Below are positions 6,493 through 9,284 of a stretch of DNA of 9,284 nucleotides, piece by piece. Source of the DNA: an uncultured Archangium sp. (GTDB lineage Bacteria; Myxococcota; Myxococcia; Myxococcales; Myxococcaceae); assembly GCA_946479335.1 (NCBI GenBank), contig CAMLFP010000219.1, positions 1 through 9,284 of the forward strand. Direction: 5' to 3'. The position numbers and the translations under genes were made by a program. Within the stretch, counting starts at the first letter, position 1; the number at the start of each line of letters is the position of its first letter. Under the pieces are notes generated by a model. That model was not told where the DNA came from, did not search any database, and saw only the letters and a program-made list of their open reading frames with translations.

Positions 6493-7449
6493 CTACCTCG
6501 GTCGACGGAAGATGCGCGGGTGCCCCGCCGCGTCGAGGCCGCCCGCGTAGACGGCGCCCGGTTGCAGCGCGAGCCCGGCGACCGTGGTGAGCGTCGAGGG
6601 CGCGCTCCCCGCGGAGGCCCACGCCGTACCGTCGAAGCGCCACAACGCCGTGCCCGACGCGAGCCACGCAGAGTCGTCGGCCTCCACCGCGAGCGCCGTC
6701 ACGTCTGACGTCGCGACCGCCGAGGCGCGCCAGATGCCAGTGCCATCGCGCACCGCTGCGCCGCCGAGATCGCTCGCGATGAAGACCGCGTCGCCCACGC
6801 TGGCCGCCAGGCGCCACGGCTCGAGCGCGCCGTCACGGCCGGGCACGTCGACGCGCTCGAGCGCGCCGGTCTCGACGTTGAACACCCCACCCTGCTCGGT
6901 GATGAAGACGCCCTGCCGCGCGCGCGCGCAGCTCCGCGGCGAGGTGACGCTCAGCAACCTTCCGGTGCTCCAGCTGCCCGCGTCTTCCACGAAGAGCGCG
7001 GCGCCGGCGTCAGCCGCGGTGGTCATCGCGGCGAGGCCCTCAGCGCCGCTGCACAGGCCGATCGGCGTGCGCGGGAGCGAGAGCTGATCAAAGGCGTCGA
7101 CCGAGGTGCAGTTGCCCGGACACACGAACAGCGTCTGGAACGACGTGAACGCGACGGAGCCCGACGGAGCGACCGCGAAGTACGCCACCACCGGGGTGTC
7201 AGACGCGCTCACCACCTCGAACTGGCCGCCGCCGCTGCGCAACACCGTGTCTTCACCGACCAGCGCGAACACGGCACCGGGCTGCGACGCGAGCGCCTGA
7301 AACGGCGCGGTGAGGCCACCGGGGAGCGAGAGCTCCGTCCACTCCCCGTCGGAGCCACCATCGCCGTGCGCGCCCGCGTCGAGCTGCGGCGCGGTCAGCG
7401 CTCCGCACCCGGCGAGCCCCATGCACAGCGCGAGCAGGCCGGCGCGCAT
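6493..7449 (-). CDS. lipoprotein with propeller-like repeats, function unknown
   Basis: This 318-residue protein starts with a lipoprotein signal peptide: MRAGLLALCMGLAGC, with lipobox LAGC and lipidated Cys at residue 15. An aspartate/glycine linker (about 24-36) follows, as is common in myxobacterial surface lipoproteins. The rest is a run of beta-strand blocks such as AVFALVGEDTVLRS, GVFITEQGGVFNVETG, DAVFIASDLGGAAVRD and ALWRFDGTAW (268-277). This is consistent with a small beta-propeller, though I recognise no named family. Four cysteines (110, 114, 133, 174) could form disulfides outside the cytoplasm. The ATG follows the gcdH stop with no gap (TGA then ATG), and the TAG lies 4 bases before the thioesterase ATG. 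The C-terminal 50 residues resemble those of the partial protein upstream of gcdH. It is probably exported and anchored; its link to the enzymes is unknown. Confidence 0.8.
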   Translation of the reverse strand: MRAGLLALCMGLAGCGALTAPQLDAGAHGDGGSDGEWTELSLPGGLTAPFQALASQPGAVFALVGEDTVLRSGGGQFEVVSASDTPVVAYFAVAPSGSVAFTSFQTLFVCPGNCTSVDAFDQLSLPRTPIGLCSGAEGLAAMTTAADAGAALFVEDAGSWSTGRLLSVTSPRSCARARQGVFITEQGGVFNVETGALERVDVPGRDGALEPWRLAASVGDAVFIASDLGGAAVRDGTGIWRASAVATSDVTALAVEADDSAWLASGTALWRFDGTAWASAGSAPSTLTTVAGLALQPGAVYAGGLDAAGHPRIFRRPR

Positions 7450-8631
7450 TCAGTTCCCGAAGGCGTTCAAGCCGGTGATGGCCTTCCCGAGAATCAGCGT
7501 GTGCACCTCGTGCGTGCCCTCGTAGGTGTAGACGCTCTCGAGGTTCAGCATGTGCCGCACCGGCGGGTAGTCATCGGTGATGCCGTTCGCGCCGTAGATG
7601 CTGCGCGCCACGCGCGCGATGTTCAGCGCCACCTGCACGTTGTTGCGCTTGGCCAACGACACCTGCTCCGGAGACACCTTGCCCTCGTCGGCCAGGCGCG
7701 CGAGGCGCAGCGACAACAGCTGCCCCTTGACGATCTCCTGCAGCATGTCGGCCAGCTTCTCCTGCGTGAGCTGGAAGCCGGCGATGGGCTTGTTGAAGGT
7801 CTTGCGCGTGAGCGAGTACTCGCGCGCGCCCTCGAAGCACGCGACCGCCGCGCCCATCACCGCGAACGCGATGCCCATGCGCGCCTTGTTGAGGCACGAG
7901 AGCGGCCCGCGCAGGCCCTGCACGCCGGGCAGCATGTTCGACGCCGGCACGCGCACGTCGGAGAACGAGAGCTCCGCGGTGTACGACGCGCGCAGCGAGA
8001 ACTTCCCTTCGATCTCCTTCGCCACGTAGCCGGGCATGCCCTTCTCGACGAGGAACCCGCGGATCGACTCCGAGCCACCGTCGTCGACCTTGGCCCACAC
8101 GATGGCCACGTCGGCGATGGTGCCGTTGGTGATCCACATCTTCGCGCCGTTGAGCACGTACGAGTCGCCGTCCTTCTTCGCGCGCGTCACCATGCCGCCG
8201 GGGTCGCTGCCGTAGTCGGGCTCGGTGAGGCCGAAGCAGCCGATGAGCTCGCCCTTCGCCATGCCGGGCAGCCAGCGCTGCTTCTGCGCTTCACTGCCGA
8301 AGCTCCAGATGGGGAACATGCACAGCGAGCTCTGCACCGACGCAAAGCTGCGCAGGCCGGAGTCGCCGCGCTCGAGCTCCTGCAGGATGAGCCCGTACGC
8401 CACGTTGGAGAGCCCCGCGCAGCCGTAGCCGGTCAACGTCGCGCCGAAGACGCCCAGCTCGCCGAGCTTCGGAATCAGGTGCGAGGGGAAGGTGTGGTTG
8501 CGGAAGTGCTTGCCGACGATGGGCAGGTATTCGGTGTCGACGAAGCGCGCGACCGTGTCGCGGATGGCGCGCTCCTCGCTCGAGAGGAGGTCATCGATTT
8601 TGTAGAGGTCGGTGATGGCGGCTCGGCTCAT
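7450..8631 (-). CDS. gcdH: glutaryl-CoA dehydrogenase (acyl-CoA dehydrogenase family)
   Basis: This 393-residue FAD enzyme most likely oxidises and decarboxylates glutaryl-CoA to crotonyl-CoA and CO2 in lysine, hydroxylysine, tryptophan or aromatic catabolism. Electrons would pass to ETF in the cytoplasm. It is closer to glutaryl-CoA dehydrogenase than to other acyl-CoA dehydrogenases. LRSFASVQSSL places an arginine at 94, the residue that holds the glutaryl carboxylate. GCFGLTEPDYGSDPGGM (131-147) and WITNGTIADVAIVWAKV form the flavin-binding part. GKFSLRAS and the C-terminal YGANGITDDY are family signatures. TYEGTHEVH (369-377) supplies the catalytic base Glu371. Length is normal and no signal peptide is present. 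ATG 8631 follows the previous gene after 24 bases with a poor ribosome site (GGTGG, rather far). Misassignment to a related decarboxylating or non-decarboxylating dehydrogenase is possible but less likely. Confidence 0.9.
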   Translation of the reverse strand: MSRAAITDLYKIDDLLSSEERAIRDTVARFVDTEYLPIVGKHFRNHTFPSHLIPKLGELGVFGATLTGYGCAGLSNVAYGLILQELERGDSGLRSFASVQSSLCMFPIWSFGSEAQKQRWLPGMAKGELIGCFGLTEPDYGSDPGGMVTRAKKDGDSYVLNGAKMWITNGTIADVAIVWAKVDDGGSESIRGFLVEKGMPGYVAKEIEGKFSLRASYTAELSFSDVRVPASNMLPGVQGLRGPLSCLNKARMGIAFAVMGAAVACFEGAREYSLTRKTFNKPIAGFQLTQEKLADMLQEIVKGQLLSLRLARLADEGKVSPEQVSLAKRNNVQVALNIARVARSIYGANGITDDYPPVRHMLNLESVYTYEGTHEVHTLILGKAITGLNAFGN

Positions 8632-8655
8632 GCGCGCCGCTGTACCACCGCGTCG

Positions 8656-9284
8656 TCAGCGTCGCACGCCGCGCCCGATGGCCGGCCGGTCGTCGGGGCC
8701 CGTGCCCGCGAAGTAGAGCGTGCCGTCGCCGGTCTTCAACGCCGCGTTCACCAACTTGAAGCCGCTCAGGTCGGGCGTCGCCGCTGACCAGTTCGTGCCG
8801 TCGAACTTCCACAGGATCTGCGGCGACGAGAGGTTCGACCCGCCGAAGCCCCAGGTCAGCGTCGGAGACGCCTGCACCGCCGCGTAGATGTTGTGGATGT
8901 TGGTGCCCACCTCGGTGACGCTCCACGACGGGCCCTCGCCCACCTCCGGGCCGCTCGCGAACGCCCAGTCGTGCCCGGGCACCGATGCGCCGCCGACCCA
9001 CGTGAGCGGGTCGGTGGTGTCGGCCGAGAACCCCGAGCCGTCGTAGTGCGCGATGGCGCCGTCGGCTGCGATCAGCAGCTCGCCGGAGTTCCCCACCCAG
9101 CAGCGGCGCGGGTACCTGACGCCGACCGCGGTGGGCGACGTGGAGAACGTGCCGCCGCTCAAGAGGTACGCCACGCCGTCGTTGCTGGAGCCCTGGCTCC
9201 CGATGGCCACCACCTTGCCGCCCGGCGCCGGGCACGCGTCGGAGAGCGTGGTGGCGCTGTCTTGAATCTGCTCGTAGTTCCAGT
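8656..9284 (-). CDS. propeller-like protein of unknown function, N-terminus cut by the right edge
   Basis: The frame is open from the window edge (first full codon at 9282) to TGA at 8658-8656, giving at least 209 residues. GTG 9213 is an internal codon rather than the start. The visible part shows repeated strand-turn-strand blocks: KVVAIGSQGSSNDGVAYLL, GELLIAADGAIAHYDGSGF, HDWAFASG and ILWKFDGTNW. They look like blades of a beta-propeller or a kelch-like protein. Aromatic residues and Gly-Asp turns are frequent, as in extracellular proteins. The end, YFAGTGPDDRPAIGRGVRR, resembles the end of the lipoprotein on the other side of gcdH. Whether it too carries a lipobox cannot be seen, since the start lies outside the window. 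It sits 24 bases upstream of gcdH in the same direction and is likely co-transcribed. Confidence 0.75.
   Translation of the reverse strand, partial: WNYEQIQDSATTLSDACPAPGGKVVAIGSQGSSNDGVAYLLSGGTFSTSPTAVGVRYPRRCWVGNSGELLIAADGAIAHYDGSGFSADTTDPLTWVGGASVPGHDWAFASGPEVGEGPSWSVTEVGTNIHNIYAAVQASPTLTWGFGGSNLSSPQILWKFDGTNWSAATPDLSGFKLVNAALKTGDGTLYFAGTGPDDRPAIGRGVRR

Noticed and set aside
7366..8787. 473-codon plus-strand frame over gcdH
   Set aside because: It is antisense to a clear glutaryl-CoA dehydrogenase and its composition is that of a shadow.
1..9284. CRISPR array, tRNA/rRNA genes, insertion sequences, phage genes
   Set aside because: I saw no regularly spaced repeats, cloverleaf or rRNA-like segments, transposase motifs or terminal repeats.

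Overview
The window is about 70 % G+C, with G or C at most third codon positions. It encodes gene types that occur together in large-genome, soil-type Proteobacteria and Myxococcota: a DAB CO2-uptake pair, a LysR regulator, glutaryl-CoA dehydrogenase and short lipoproteins with a propeller-like look. A myxobacterium or relative is my best guess. It rests on base composition and protein style only; the window has no rRNA or other taxonomic marker. I see no tRNA, rRNA, CRISPR array, insertion sequence or origin.

Left half, minus strand (about 5063 down to 221): a compact operon dabB - dabA - DUF6671-family gene. Each junction is a 4-base stop/start overlap (ATGA, then GTGA), so the three are almost certainly co-transcribed and translationally coupled. 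DabB is a NuoL/MrpA-like membrane subunit and DabA is the zinc, carbonic-anhydrase-like subunit. Together they are known as an energy-coupled CO2-to-bicarbonate trap. The third gene has a clear DUF6671 N-terminus and a cysteine-rich C-terminus, but an in-frame TGA splits it at codon 94. A possible fourth member may start at 224, again by a GTGA overlap, and run off the left edge; this is uncertain.

Centre: an AT-rich 81-base spacer separates dabB from a divergent LysR/NhaR-like regulator (5145-6065). The spacer holds nested inverted repeats sharing one centre near 5115.5, a good operator candidate for control of both directions.

Right half, minus strand (9284 down to 6075): a second tight gene run. 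It consists of a propeller-like protein cut by the right edge, glutaryl-CoA dehydrogenase (gcdH), a small lipoprotein with similar motifs, and a YbgC/FadM-type hotdog thioesterase. Gaps are 24, 0 and 4 bases, and the thioesterase converges on lysR with 9 bases between stops. This set suggests acyl-CoA catabolism (lysine, tryptophan or aromatic breakdown through glutaryl-CoA) with two secreted or surface proteins of unknown role.

There is no gene-free stretch over 300 bases.
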